From NCBI GenBank assembly GCA_001795615.1, contig MGKI01000012.1, forward strand, positions 1-50,590: DNA of 50,590 nt, given 5' to 3'. Position 1 is the stretch's first letter. Each line of letters opens with the position of its first letter. The stretch is from Candidatus Yanofskybacteria bacterium RIFCSPLOWO2_01_FULL_42_49. Lineage in GTDB: Bacteria > Patescibacteriota > Minisyncoccia > 2-02-FULL-40-12 > GWA2-44-9. Shown in pieces: positions 26,895 to 36,398 of this stretch. A program made the translations under genes and the position numbers. The notes under the pieces were generated by a model. The model did not search any database. It saw nothing but the letters and a program-made list of their open reading frames with translations, and was not told the origin of the DNA.

Positions 26895-29800
26895 TTATGG
26901 AATTTGTAATCTTATGGGCCGAGGAAGAAGACTGTTTTGTTGAGCGGTATTTCCTTGTCCGGCGTCATGAAGCATATAGCTATAAAAACCAGAAGAAGGC
27001 GCCGGGGACTGGATTCTAGTACCGGCTGGTAAATCATTATCGCTCGGCTGGAGCAAGAAAATATCTGCTTGGTCCATCCTTATTATGGCTCCTCCGTTAT
27101 TATATCCGCCAAGAATATCCCCCTCATCTATTTGATGATTAAAAACAACACACGGCTCTAATTCTGTGTGGCAGCCACCGCTTCCGACTGGCCAATATTG
27201 TACAGTCAAACATGTGTTTTGGTCATCGTCGCATTGAGTTATTGCAGAACCTGGTTGTGGTGCTGGTGTTGGTATTGCTGTCGCCGTGGGCACAGGAGTT
27301 GGGGTTTGTGTTTGTGTGGGCGTAGATGTAGGTGTGGGTGTGGGTGTGAGCGTAGGTGTAGGTGTAAAAGTTGATGTAGGTTGTGGTGAGCTAGATGGAA
27401 CCGTTACCCTAACTCTGGCGAGCTCATCTCTTGAAGGCCAATGAAGCAAAGTGTAGGTATGAGTACCAGAGGGAGGGTCAAAATCAATTTTAGTACCGGC
27501 TGGTAAATCCAGATTAGACTCTGCGATAGTGGCTATTTCAGCCGCGTTTCTTTCTATGGTTGCTCCGTCCGAGGGAGGAGATGTATTCGCGATATTTGTT
27601 GTTGTATAATCAAGAACAATGCCCTTTCTCCCGTCTCCCAAGGGATTGGGGGAATAATATCCACGGATAGTTCCGGACGCGTTAGATGGGTTTGGCGTAG
27701 GTGTAGGCGTAGCAGGTGTAAAAGTCGATGTAGGTTGAGGTTGGGGTGAGCTAGTTGGAGGGCTTCCGGGAAGTGTTATATCAAAGATTGCTTGGCCGCT
27801 CGAAATGCTTATAAAAGATATTTCGACCCCGCTATCACTTATTCTGTCTCCTGGAGACAGGAAAAACTCCGGAGAACTAGGAGCTAAATCCACTAGAGCC
27901 GGAGAAAAACCAAGTTGAGTTAGGTTATTTACTAACAATACGCCGGGAGGAAGACTGGAATCAAAACCTATTGATTCTCTGAACTCAATTAAAAATTCTC
28001 TTGAATTGGCTGAAAACCTTGCACTGTCACCAAACTGGAGGGACCCTAATGTGTATCTCCCGCTTGCTGCAATTTGAGTAGGGGCATTACTCCAGCCCAA
28101 TTTTTCTCTCGCGTGGGCATTAAAATGAACAGCGTTTTGAGGCTGCCCCATGATGTCATAGACATTTCCATATCCTTGGGTGCCACAGGCATCAAATATA
28201 CCTAAGCAGTTAATTGTAGCTTCAGCATGGTATAAACTTAAAACATGGCCAAGTTCATGGGCCAGAAGATAGTCAAACTTTGTCCAAGTAAAAGGATGGG
28301 AGGAATATGAATCTGCATATTGCGCAACATCACCCATCAGCCAGATGAATCCCATAGGCTGACCATTTAAAGTGTCCTTCCCTAAAGTTGCCAATCCACA
28401 TGTAGGACTAGTACCACATATACTGCCTGCAGCTATAAAAGTTATGATATCGTAACCAGAAGTATCTATACCACTCCCACTTCCCTGAAAGAATGTATCG
28501 GGATTTAAAGGGCTCATTTTATTAGCTACAGTAATCGGTATCCATCCCACGACATCTCCGCTGAAAGAGAAGCTATTACCAGAAGCCTCTTTGTAAAAAG
28601 CTAAGGCGGAACCATTAAATGCCATATCTCTGATTTGAGAAGGTGAGAAAGGTCCTGAAGCAGAGTTGTCCATATTTACTAGAACAACTAGCATCTTTTC
28701 ATCTCCCGATGCATTAGCAGAAGTCATTCCGGTTGATTGACCTACCGAGCGCGTAATAAAAGAATTACTTCCTAAAACATAACCATTGATATTTCCGATC
28801 TGCCCGGACACTTGAGGAGCATTGTCTTCTGCAATATACAGATCTAGATTTTGATTTCCGTTTGAAATCTTATGCTCATAGGTGGCCTGTCTACCTGAAA
28901 AATCTTCCGAAATTATTGTTGTTAACCGAGCATTATTTATGGTTGCGGGTCTTTCGGCTAAGTTGGCGGAGTCAGGGGGTAATTTATTTATAGTGCCGCT
29001 GTCTAATAAGTTATCCCACACTAAATCGGGACTGTTTTGAACGGTCAGGGCTTGGTTGATTAAATTACTTCTTGTATTAAGGGCCGAATCTAAATTTGTT
29101 TTTATCTGACTTGCGGCAGGACCACTTGAGTTTTGATAATCATCGGCCAGTCTTTGAATTTCTTGTGTATTTGATGCCAACTGACTATTAATAAATGTTC
29201 TGTTTGGGTTGTTATTTGTTCCTAACCCCGGCAGTGTAAATGTCCCTCCGACAAGATCAGGATTTATGGTGTAAAGGATAATATACGCGGCAAGCAGAAT
29301 GATTGCCCCGGTGATGGCATTAGTTATCCTTCCTCGGGCTTCATTGACCTGTGCCGTATTTCCCGCGGCTGTAAACCACATGAATCCGGCGTAAAAGATC
29401 ATCACGAAAACGACGGTGCCTAAGATATTGAGGGACCAGGTGAATATCAGAGAGACTAACTGACCGAATCCGGGTAGGCCTTCAGTGGGGATTCCCGGGG
29501 CTTTGGGATTATCAAACGGTTGGCCGCCGTCATCGGGTGGCAGATCAACTGGAGACGGAGCGGGACCTGTAAATGCAGTGATCCTTACCCCCGTTCGTCC
29601 CCATGTAACTATCGCGTAGTTGCCGTCGGGACTTACTGCGGCATGAGGGGTAAATGTTTCTTCCGCGGTTAACACCGTAAATTGCTGTCCGTTAATTTCT
29701 CCGACTACTCCTCCGGCCGGTCCCTCCGCGATTATCAGCGACCCAACAACCCAAGCCCTTGTTCCCCAAGAGACCAGGTTGTTGTCTTGGTCGACGGTGA

Positions 29801-31151
29801 TTATCTGACTGTTGGATATTCTTGAAAGGCCGGTAGGAGCGCCTTGTCCGGCTTGAGTTGTTGATCCGCCGGTGAGAGAGCGGGTATAAATATTAAAACT
29901 CCCGTCTTGCCATGCGATTAGCCCTTCGCCCAAAGCAGTCGGATCGTTGCCTCCTCCCGGGCCGAGGACTTCCGTTGAGTTAGTATCGCTTCGCCATAGT
30001 TTTATACCGTAACTTGGACCGCCGTCCCGATAGGCAAGCCACAAGATTCCGTTATAAGACGAGAGGCGAGGAAAAGCTAAAGCATTTGGCCCGAGATTAA
30101 ATGTTTTCTCTAATTTTTGGTCGGAAAGGTCGGGAGCGTAACTGTAAAGACTGACTGTCTGTCCCGGAGATCCCAGTTGTGCCGCTACCCAGAATCTTCC
30201 GTTGTGCCAAGCTACATCAGGAAAAGTTCCCGCTCCCAAGTTTTTGGTATTCTGATTGGTTATTAAAACGGGAGGCGGAGCGGAACCGGTACCCGAAATA
30301 GCCGTCCAGATATTCTGATGTTCTGTTTGTAGTAGAGGCAGGGATTGAGTGCCTCCGGGCCGGGCATATGAGAATATAAATAAGCCGACAACATTAGGGT
30401 CGTTGTAGGACTTGAGGTAGGGTGGAATCTGGATGTCTTTTAAGGTATTCAAATTCGTCCAGGCGCCGTTTCTGTCATAGCCCTGGATGACCAGAAACAT
30501 TTTTTTGTTGCCGATTTTTTGTTTTGAGGAGTTTATCTGGCCGTTTAAGTCGGCAACTATACTAGCGTCGTTTTGTTTAGCGGGATCCACATATGCCTCA
30601 AAGCCGATAATGTCCAAGTTGTTTGCCTGGTAACTCGCGCCGCTTTGTATCTGCTGGGGAGTATAATTGATGGCTATTCGTTTTTTGGAAAGACCGGCTT
30701 GAGAAACTAGCCTCTCGAAATTGCTTATATAATTTTCAGTTTCTATTTTGCTCCAGTTAGGCTCGTCAGCCAAGTAAATGAATTCTATATTCTGCCAATA
30801 GGATTTTGTCAGTTCAATGCTTTGTTTCCAATCATTTGGATTCTTGGCGACATGGTAAACGATTTTGTGTCCTAAGGTGATTGTTTCGTCAAAGGCGCTA
30901 TTTAAATTTTGTATGTCTTGTTGTGAAACATTAGGCGGCCGTATCCAGCTTTCTTCAAGTATTATCTGGGTATTGGTATAATCCTTTATCTCGTTTTTGA
31001 AATCTCCGTATTGCGAGTCGACATAATAATAACCGAAAAGAAGCGGGTGATCGGGAGCGGGTAGAGAGCTTTGGGCTGTTATGCTAAAAAAATATAAAAA
31101 ACCGACACTTGCCCCAAAAGTCAGGATTGTCAGATAAGTTTTTCTACACAT
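26895..31151 (-). CDS. Giant secreted/membrane protein with zinc-metalloprotease motif and TrbC/VirB2-like TM pair
   Basis: 1418 aa; signal peptide; glycosidase-like N-terminal region; two-TM module FTWSLNILGTVVFVMIFYAGFMWFTAAGNTAQVNEARGRITNAITGAIILLAAYIILYTI; LLAHELGHVLSLYH motif; PTPTPT linkers. Confidence 0.75.
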   Translation of the reverse strand: MCRKTYLTILTFGASVGFLYFFSITAQSSLPAPDHPLLFGYYYVDSQYGDFKNEIKDYTNTQIILEESWIRPPNVSQQDIQNLNSAFDETITLGHKIVYHVAKNPNDWKQSIELTKSYWQNIEFIYLADEPNWSKIETENYISNFERLVSQAGLSKKRIAINYTPQQIQSGASYQANNLDIIGFEAYVDPAKQNDASIVADLNGQINSSKQKIGNKKMFLVIQGYDRNGAWTNLNTLKDIQIPPYLKSYNDPNVVGLFIFSYARPGGTQSLPLLQTEHQNIWTAISGTGSAPPPVLITNQNTKNLGAGTFPDVAWHNGRFWVAAQLGSPGQTVSLYSYAPDLSDQKLEKTFNLGPNALAFPRLSSYNGILWLAYRDGGPSYGIKLWRSDTNSTEVLGPGGGNDPTALGEGLIAWQDGSFNIYTRSLTGGSTTQAGQGAPTGLSRISNSQIITVDQDNNLVSWGTRAWVVGSLIIAEGPAGGVVGEINGQQFTVLTAEETFTPHAAVSPDGNYAIVTWGRTGVRITAFTGPAPSPVDLPPDDGGQPFDNPKAPGIPTEGLPGFGQLVSLIFTWSLNILGTVVFVMIFYAGFMWFTAAGNTAQVNEARGRITNAITGAIILLAAYIILYTINPDLVGGTFTLPGLGTNNNPNRTFINSQLASNTQEIQRLADDYQNSSGPAASQIKTNLDSALNTRSNLINQALTVQNSPDLVWDNLLDSGTINKLPPDSANLAERPATINNARLTTIISEDFSGRQATYEHKISNGNQNLDLYIAEDNAPQVSGQIGNINGYVLGSNSFITRSVGQSTGMTSANASGDEKMLVVLVNMDNSASGPFSPSQIRDMAFNGSALAFYKEASGNSFSFSGDVVGWIPITVANKMSPLNPDTFFQGSGSGIDTSGYDIITFIAAGSICGTSPTCGLATLGKDTLNGQPMGFIWLMGDVAQYADSYSSHPFTWTKFDYLLAHELGHVLSLYHAEATINCLGIFDACGTQGYGNVYDIMGQPQNAVHFNAHAREKLGWSNAPTQIAASGRYTLGSLQFGDSARFSANSREFLIEFRESIGFDSSLPPGVLLVNNLTQLGFSPALVDLAPSSPEFFLSPGDRISDSGVEISFISISSGQAIFDITLPGSPPTSSPQPQPTSTFTPATPTPTPNPSNASGTIRGYYSPNPLGDGRKGIVLDYTTTNIANTSPPSDGATIERNAAEIATIAESNLDLPAGTKIDFDPPSGTHTYTLLHWPSRDELARVRVTVPSSSPQPTSTFTPTPTLTPTPTPTSTPTQTQTPTPVPTATAIPTPAPQPGSAITQCDDDQNTCLTVQYWPVGSGGCHTELEPCVVFNHQIDEGDILGGYNNGGAIIRMDQADIFLLQPSDNDLPAGTRIQSPAPSSGFYSYMLHDAGQGNTAQQNSLLPRPIRLQIP
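29218..29447 (-). repeat. 230-bp identical direct repeat, copy 1 (within 1418-aa gene)
   Basis: By eye identical to 31176-31405. Confidence 0.9.
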
Positions 31152-31153
31152 TA

Positions 31154-33295
31154 TTATGGCTGAGTTTGTTGAGTAGTTCCTAACCCCGGCAGTGTAAATG
31201 TCCCTCCGACAAGATCAGGATTTATGGTGTAAAGGATAATATACGCGGCAAGCAGAATGATTGCCCCGGTGATGGCATTAGTTATCCTTCCTCGGGCTTC
31301 ATTGACCTGTGCCGTATTTCCCGCGGCTGTAAACCACATGAATCCGGCGTAAAAGATCATCACGAAAACGACGGTGCCTAAGATATTGAGGGACCAGGTG
31401 AATATTGCGGCAATTAGCTGGCCGAAACCCAATAGGCCTTCAGTGGGGATTCCCGGCTGAGAGGGCTGATCAAAAGGAGTTCCTCCCGTCCGTACTGTTA
31501 AATTTTGGGGGCTTTCTGTTGATCCTTGAGATCCCGACATTAAAATTTTATAAATACCCCCCGCAAGATCAGGAACTTCAAATGAAGCAATTGTTGCTCC
31601 CATGTTTATAGCCGTCGCAACAGAATAGAATCTTCCATCTGATGAATTTTCTAAACGCACGGAGTCAACTAAATTTGTACCAAAAATTTCTACGGTCTGA
31701 CCGACTACGGCGGTTTGAGGGCTGATGCCGGTTATTGTCGGCGGTCCAGTTGGAGTAGGCACTGGCGCTGGAGGCGGGGGAGGCTGGGGTGGTACAGGCG
31801 GTGGTTGGTCCGAGCATAGTACCGGAGAGGGCAACGATCCGCCGCCGTTTCGAGGATAAAGATAGGCGACTTCGACTACCCCGGTATTTTTGTAAGGCCA
31901 GTCGGCTACATTAAAATCAGGCCTGATATTTGCGGTATTAGCGCAATCCTGATGGGCAACATCAATTGCGAAAACTTCGTAATTCGCCATGCTTCCGGTT
32001 TGAGGCGCGTTGCCCGATCCGTAATAGTAGGATATTCCTTCTTTCCACGGATCGTTTAAGTTGGCCCGCTTGCCCTCAAAAGCCCATCTTGTTCCTCCGG
32101 TTCCTGCCCTTAAACGCCTTACTACTTCGTCTAAATATCTAAAATCATCACAGGAACTTTCAAGCCAGTCCGGATGGTCATAAGCAACGCTATCAACGGT
32201 AGCAGACATATCGGGAACGGTTGAAGCAGCCGGAGCGGGATTAATACAATTTCCACCGCCTGAAGGCGGAGGCGGACTTGAAGGCGGCTGTCCTCCGCCT
32301 CCTCCCCAAGTAACATTTTGTAACGCTTGAGAAAATTGATTAACAAACCCCATCTCATTTGACATAAAATTGGATTGAATTGAAGTTCCATCAAGTCCAA
32401 AACTAGCGTTAGAATGGAAAAGCCATACGGCAATGCCGACCCTTTTTGCGTTTACTACGCCATCAATTAAATCGCTAGTAGTGTAGTTCGAAATGGAATC
32501 GGTGTGATAGGGTTCTCCGATATAAGTAGGTTTGTTTGAAATAACAGATGACGATAAATTTGTATTAAGTTCTTGGCCTCCGGCGAAATGTACATTAACC
32601 AGGTTCATCCCAAAATAATCAGCGTTGCTTATTGCGGTTGGGCCACTGGGGTCACCACTTGAGACAGATAGAATTCTGCCAGACGGAAGTCCGCTTTTTA
32701 TATTGCCGATATCTGCGTTAGATAAATCAATTGCGGGATGGTCGTATTCATTCTGTATGTCATAAAAAACATTCGTTTTACTGTTCAACGCATTCATCAC
32801 TGAAATCATCCCTCTTTTAAATTCGGGTACACACATTACCTCATTTCCAGCCGATGCAGTACAGCCAGCTCCGGCAACCGTCTCTCTTGCAAAAGTAATG
32901 TCAACGATCATACCAAGACTGTTTGCCGTATTAACAATGGAAATTAATTGGTTAAGCCTGGTTTGATCAATGCTCCCGTCCGGATTCATTACTGTATTGG
33001 AGGAGGGAGTGTATCTTTGAGAACAATTGGGGCAGTAATCCCAGAGATTTGGAAAAATTCTAATGCCGTCAAACCCTTTTGATTTAAGCCAATTTAAGTC
33101 AGCAGAGGGGTTAGAAGCATCCAGACCGTCCCAATATCCGCTTAATACTAAAAATTTTGGTTGGCCGTTAAGCGTAAAACGATTGCCGGATATGCCCAAA
33201 GTAACGGCTGATGCTGAATCTATTAAAAAGAGGAAAAATAAAACTCCCGGAATAAAATAAGTAAAAAATTTGAGACTCCTTTTTGAGTTTTGCAT
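31154..33295 (-). CDS. Large secreted protein with GH5-like N-terminal domain, IPT/TIG-like domain and TrbC/VirB2-like TM pair
   Basis: 713 aa; signal peptide; RFTLNGQPKFLVLSGYWDGL..LKSKGFDGIRIFPNLW..FYDIQNEYDHP; PPTITGISPQTAVVGQTVEIFGTNL. Confidence 0.75.
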   Translation of the reverse strand: MQNSKRSLKFFTYFIPGVLFFLFLIDSASAVTLGISGNRFTLNGQPKFLVLSGYWDGLDASNPSADLNWLKSKGFDGIRIFPNLWDYCPNCSQRYTPSSNTVMNPDGSIDQTRLNQLISIVNTANSLGMIVDITFARETVAGAGCTASAGNEVMCVPEFKRGMISVMNALNSKTNVFYDIQNEYDHPAIDLSNADIGNIKSGLPSGRILSVSSGDPSGPTAISNADYFGMNLVNVHFAGGQELNTNLSSSVISNKPTYIGEPYHTDSISNYTTSDLIDGVVNAKRVGIAVWLFHSNASFGLDGTSIQSNFMSNEMGFVNQFSQALQNVTWGGGGGQPPSSPPPPSGGGNCINPAPAASTVPDMSATVDSVAYDHPDWLESSCDDFRYLDEVVRRLRAGTGGTRWAFEGKRANLNDPWKEGISYYYGSGNAPQTGSMANYEVFAIDVAHQDCANTANIRPDFNVADWPYKNTGVVEVAYLYPRNGGGSLPSPVLCSDQPPPVPPQPPPPPAPVPTPTGPPTITGISPQTAVVGQTVEIFGTNLVDSVRLENSSDGRFYSVATAINMGATIASFEVPDLAGGIYKILMSGSQGSTESPQNLTVRTGGTPFDQPSQPGIPTEGLLGFGQLIAAIFTWSLNILGTVVFVMIFYAGFMWFTAAGNTAQVNEARGRITNAITGAIILLAAYIILYTINPDLVGGTFTLPGLGTTQQTQP
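31176..31405 (-). repeat. 230-bp identical direct repeat, copy 2 (within 713-aa gene)
   Basis: By eye identical to 29218-29447. Confidence 0.9.
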
Positions 33296-33392
33296 TAACC
33301 TCAGTATATCTTAGTTAATAGCTTTAGTCATGATATAATATCAACATAGGCGAGTATCAAGCTATCAAGCATAGTATTAAGTATTAGGTATT

Positions 33393-34727
33393 ATGTTGCG
33401 CAGTTCAAAATTCATCATTATTTTTGTGGCGGTTATAGGCACTTCTTTTTGTTTTACCCGATTCGTTAGCGCAGATGTACAGGATGAGATAGCCGACAGG
33501 CAAAGGCAGATAGAAGAACTGCAAAGACAGATAGAAGAGTACCAGAACCAGGCGGATAAAGTCAGAGGCCAGTCCAGAACGTTGGAAAACGAAATAGGGC
33601 AGTTAAACGCAAAGATTAACCAGATAACCCTTGAAATCCGCGGACTTGAACTTTCTGTAGGCAAAACAAAGCTAGAAATAGGAGAGACGGAGAAACAAAT
33701 AGACGAGTCGGAAAAAGCGTTGAAAAGGCACAAAAACGCTCTGGCTCAATATCTCAAAATCGCTTATCAGAACGACCAGATTACACTGACTGAAATTTTA
33801 TTTAACAATGAAAATTTGTCGGATTTTTTTAACTATCTTAATGACTTAGAAAATACCCAGGATAATCTCAAGGTTACCATCCAAAACATAAAACAGCTGA
33901 AAGTTGATCTGGAGGATCGCCAAGTCTCGCTGGAGGGAAAAAAGACCGATCTGGAACATCTAATCGGAATCCAGGCAGTTCAAAAAAAGAGCCTAGACAT
34001 TAATAAAAAAGAAAAAGACACGATACTGAAAGAAACAAAGGGACAAGAGTCAAAGTTTCAGGAACTGATAAAAAAATCCCAGAAAGATATAGAAAAAATT
34101 AGAGAACAGCTGACATTTCTTAAACAGCACGGAATTACCGCCGAAGACGCGGTAAGGTATGCCCAGCTTGCCGCCATAAGAGCCGGTATCAGGTCCGCTT
34201 TTCTTCTGGCCATCCTTGAAATAGAATCCCGTCTCGGACAGAATGTCGGTACTGGCAACTGGAAGGATGACATGTACGAATGCTACATTCGTTTGGGGAC
34301 TAAATATTATCCGAACCGTAAGGCATATTATTTACAGCGGGCAGAAACGGAGAAAAACGCTTTTTTTGCGATTATAGGAAAACTGGGCTTTAACCCCGAT
34401 TCAGTTAAAGTCTCTCGCGAACCGAATTACGGTTGTGGCGGAGCAATGGGTCCAGCCCAATTCATACCGTCAACCTGGCTGTCTTATGAGGAAGAGGTCG
34501 CGCGATTAACCGGCCACAATCCTCCAAATCCATGGAGCATTGAGGATGCATTTATGGCCTCAGCAATTAAATTAGCCAAGGGTGGAGCTGACAAAAAAAC
34601 AAGAACAGCTGAAAGCGGCGCGGCTCGGGCGTATATCGGAGGCAGTACGAAATGTTCATCAAGCATCTGTAATTATTATTCAAGCACGGTGTTAAGAAAG
34701 GCAGATGAGATAGAGAGAAACTTATAA
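33393..34727 (+). CDS. PcsB-like coiled-coil protein with lytic transglycosylase domain
   Basis: 444 aa; signal peptide, long coiled coil, then LLAILEIESRLGQNVGTG..GCGGAMGPAQFIPSTW. Confidence 0.8.
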   Translation: MLRSSKFIIIFVAVIGTSFCFTRFVSADVQDEIADRQRQIEELQRQIEEYQNQADKVRGQSRTLENEIGQLNAKINQITLEIRGLELSVGKTKLEIGETEKQIDESEKALKRHKNALAQYLKIAYQNDQITLTEILFNNENLSDFFNYLNDLENTQDNLKVTIQNIKQLKVDLEDRQVSLEGKKTDLEHLIGIQAVQKKSLDINKKEKDTILKETKGQESKFQELIKKSQKDIEKIREQLTFLKQHGITAEDAVRYAQLAAIRAGIRSAFLLAILEIESRLGQNVGTGNWKDDMYECYIRLGTKYYPNRKAYYLQRAETEKNAFFAIIGKLGFNPDSVKVSREPNYGCGGAMGPAQFIPSTWLSYEEEVARLTGHNPPNPWSIEDAFMASAIKLAKGGADKKTRTAESGAARAYIGGSTKCSSSICNYYSSTVLRKADEIERNL

Positions 34728-34908
34728 CTAAAACAATCCCTAATCTCTAAACCCTAGTCTCTAAACAATACAATATCAAAATTCAAAAATTTTAAACTGT
34801 CCCGACTACAGTCGGGACATGCCCAAAGGGCTGTTTGAGATTTAATATTTTGGATTTATTTAGAGATTAGAAATTAGACATTAGACATTTTTATGTTAAT
34901 TTACTCTT

Positions 34909-36336
34909 ATGTTCTTTAATAAGTCGAGGTACTTAAAAATGATCATGAAAAAACCGCCGGGTATTTTTGTTCTTTCTTTATTATTTATTCTTGCGGCTCC
35001 GTTGTTTATTTTTAATGATAAAAACTATACACAAATGATCGAAGCGGCTTTGTCCAACCCCATTGAGATTGCAAGCAACTCCGCCGGCGACATATATTTG
35101 CCAGCCCCTAATATTCTAGACAGACTTGCTGAAAAAGACGACGAACTAACTATGGTGCCTGTTTCGATCGGGCCGCGGGAGATAATTTATTATGAAAACA
35201 GGTACACCATTCTCTCGTATAAAACTCAAGCGGAATGCAATAAAAGAAAAGGTTTGTGGGATGAAAAACATGGCGTATGCAAAGCAGTTAGTCGGAAGCG
35301 TTCGACTGATAAAGAAAAAACTATTGGCTTAAAGCTTCTGAATATAGAAACCGGGGAAGTAGAGGTTGTTGCCGTTAAAACTAAAATTAACATCAACGGG
35401 GTAAGTATTGTTGCGCCTGACGGTTATCAGATAGAAATAGTCGAACGGCCGAATGGCATAAGGTGGAACTACTGGAACACTCTTTATCGCGTAATTTCAC
35501 CGGCAAATATTGTTGTCATAAAAAACAACTATCCAAGAGAGACCACTGAAACTGTTTCACAAACAGTTAAGGGCAAGGTAGTCAACAGAAGCAAGAAAGT
35601 CGTCAGAGGATTTCTGTATGTTCCCCATTCGGAATTTTTTGAACAGGAAGAAAATAGGAGCATTCTAGTCAAAGCAGGTGCAGATTATCTTAAAAGTACG
35701 GTCGCCCAAGCATTTAATACTCTCCGAGAAAGGGGAGTTAAATCAAGAGCATTTCCGGAAAAGTTAGTAGCGGATGTTGAGGCGCTATCGCCAAGATTTT
35801 TTGAACGGCTTCCGCTTCTTGAACAGGGTGACTTTACGGAATTTCAACTTGATCCCCAGAAAACAGCAGAACGAGTATTGATAATTCTCGGGGCTAATAA
35901 AGAAAATGCCTGGAGGCATACTTGTAACCGTTCCGACGCCTGCGGCTGGGTGCAATTTACGCCCCGGACATATTCGAATATGAGAAAATTCTATCCGGCT
36001 GCCAAGGTTGAAAAAGATTTTAAAACAGGCGCTGGCGATCATACTAATTCAATAATGTCTGCGATCTTACTGCATGATAATAATCTAGCTCCTCTTGTTA
36101 AGAAATTCGGCGATAAAATTCTAAACGACTCTGACCTTGAGAAGTATCTGGCGGCGTCTTATAACGGCGCTCCGAGGTGGGTAAGCAATTCATTGAACGC
36201 CACTATCTCAAAAGCGTTTGCCGGTTGGGTTACCGCTCTCTCTCCGACTCGAAAGGACTCAAGAGGCGGATTGAGAAAAGAAACTAGGGATTTTATGACT
36301 AAGCTGGATTACTTGATTGAGAAGGATCTCCCCTAG
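34909..36336 (+). CDS. Secreted protein with putative lytic transglycosylase-like domain
   Basis: 475 aa; N-terminal TM; SDACGWVQFTPRTYSNMRKFYP..AASYNGAPRWV. Confidence 0.6.
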   Translation: MFFNKSRYLKMIMKKPPGIFVLSLLFILAAPLFIFNDKNYTQMIEAALSNPIEIASNSAGDIYLPAPNILDRLAEKDDELTMVPVSIGPREIIYYENRYTILSYKTQAECNKRKGLWDEKHGVCKAVSRKRSTDKEKTIGLKLLNIETGEVEVVAVKTKININGVSIVAPDGYQIEIVERPNGIRWNYWNTLYRVISPANIVVIKNNYPRETTETVSQTVKGKVVNRSKKVVRGFLYVPHSEFFEQEENRSILVKAGADYLKSTVAQAFNTLRERGVKSRAFPEKLVADVEALSPRFFERLPLLEQGDFTEFQLDPQKTAERVLIILGANKENAWRHTCNRSDACGWVQFTPRTYSNMRKFYPAAKVEKDFKTGAGDHTNSIMSAILLHDNNLAPLVKKFGDKILNDSDLEKYLAASYNGAPRWVSNSLNATISKAFAGWVTALSPTRKDSRGGLRKETRDFMTKLDYLIEKDLP

Positions 36337-36398
36337 GTCAAATCCCCTTGAAAAGCTGGGATTTTTGTTTTGGACAAAACTTGCTATAATACAGCGTT

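Noticed and set aside
27168-27374. 68-aa plus-strand ORF rich in C/W/G
   Set aside because: Antisense of PT-rich linker of the 1418-aa protein.
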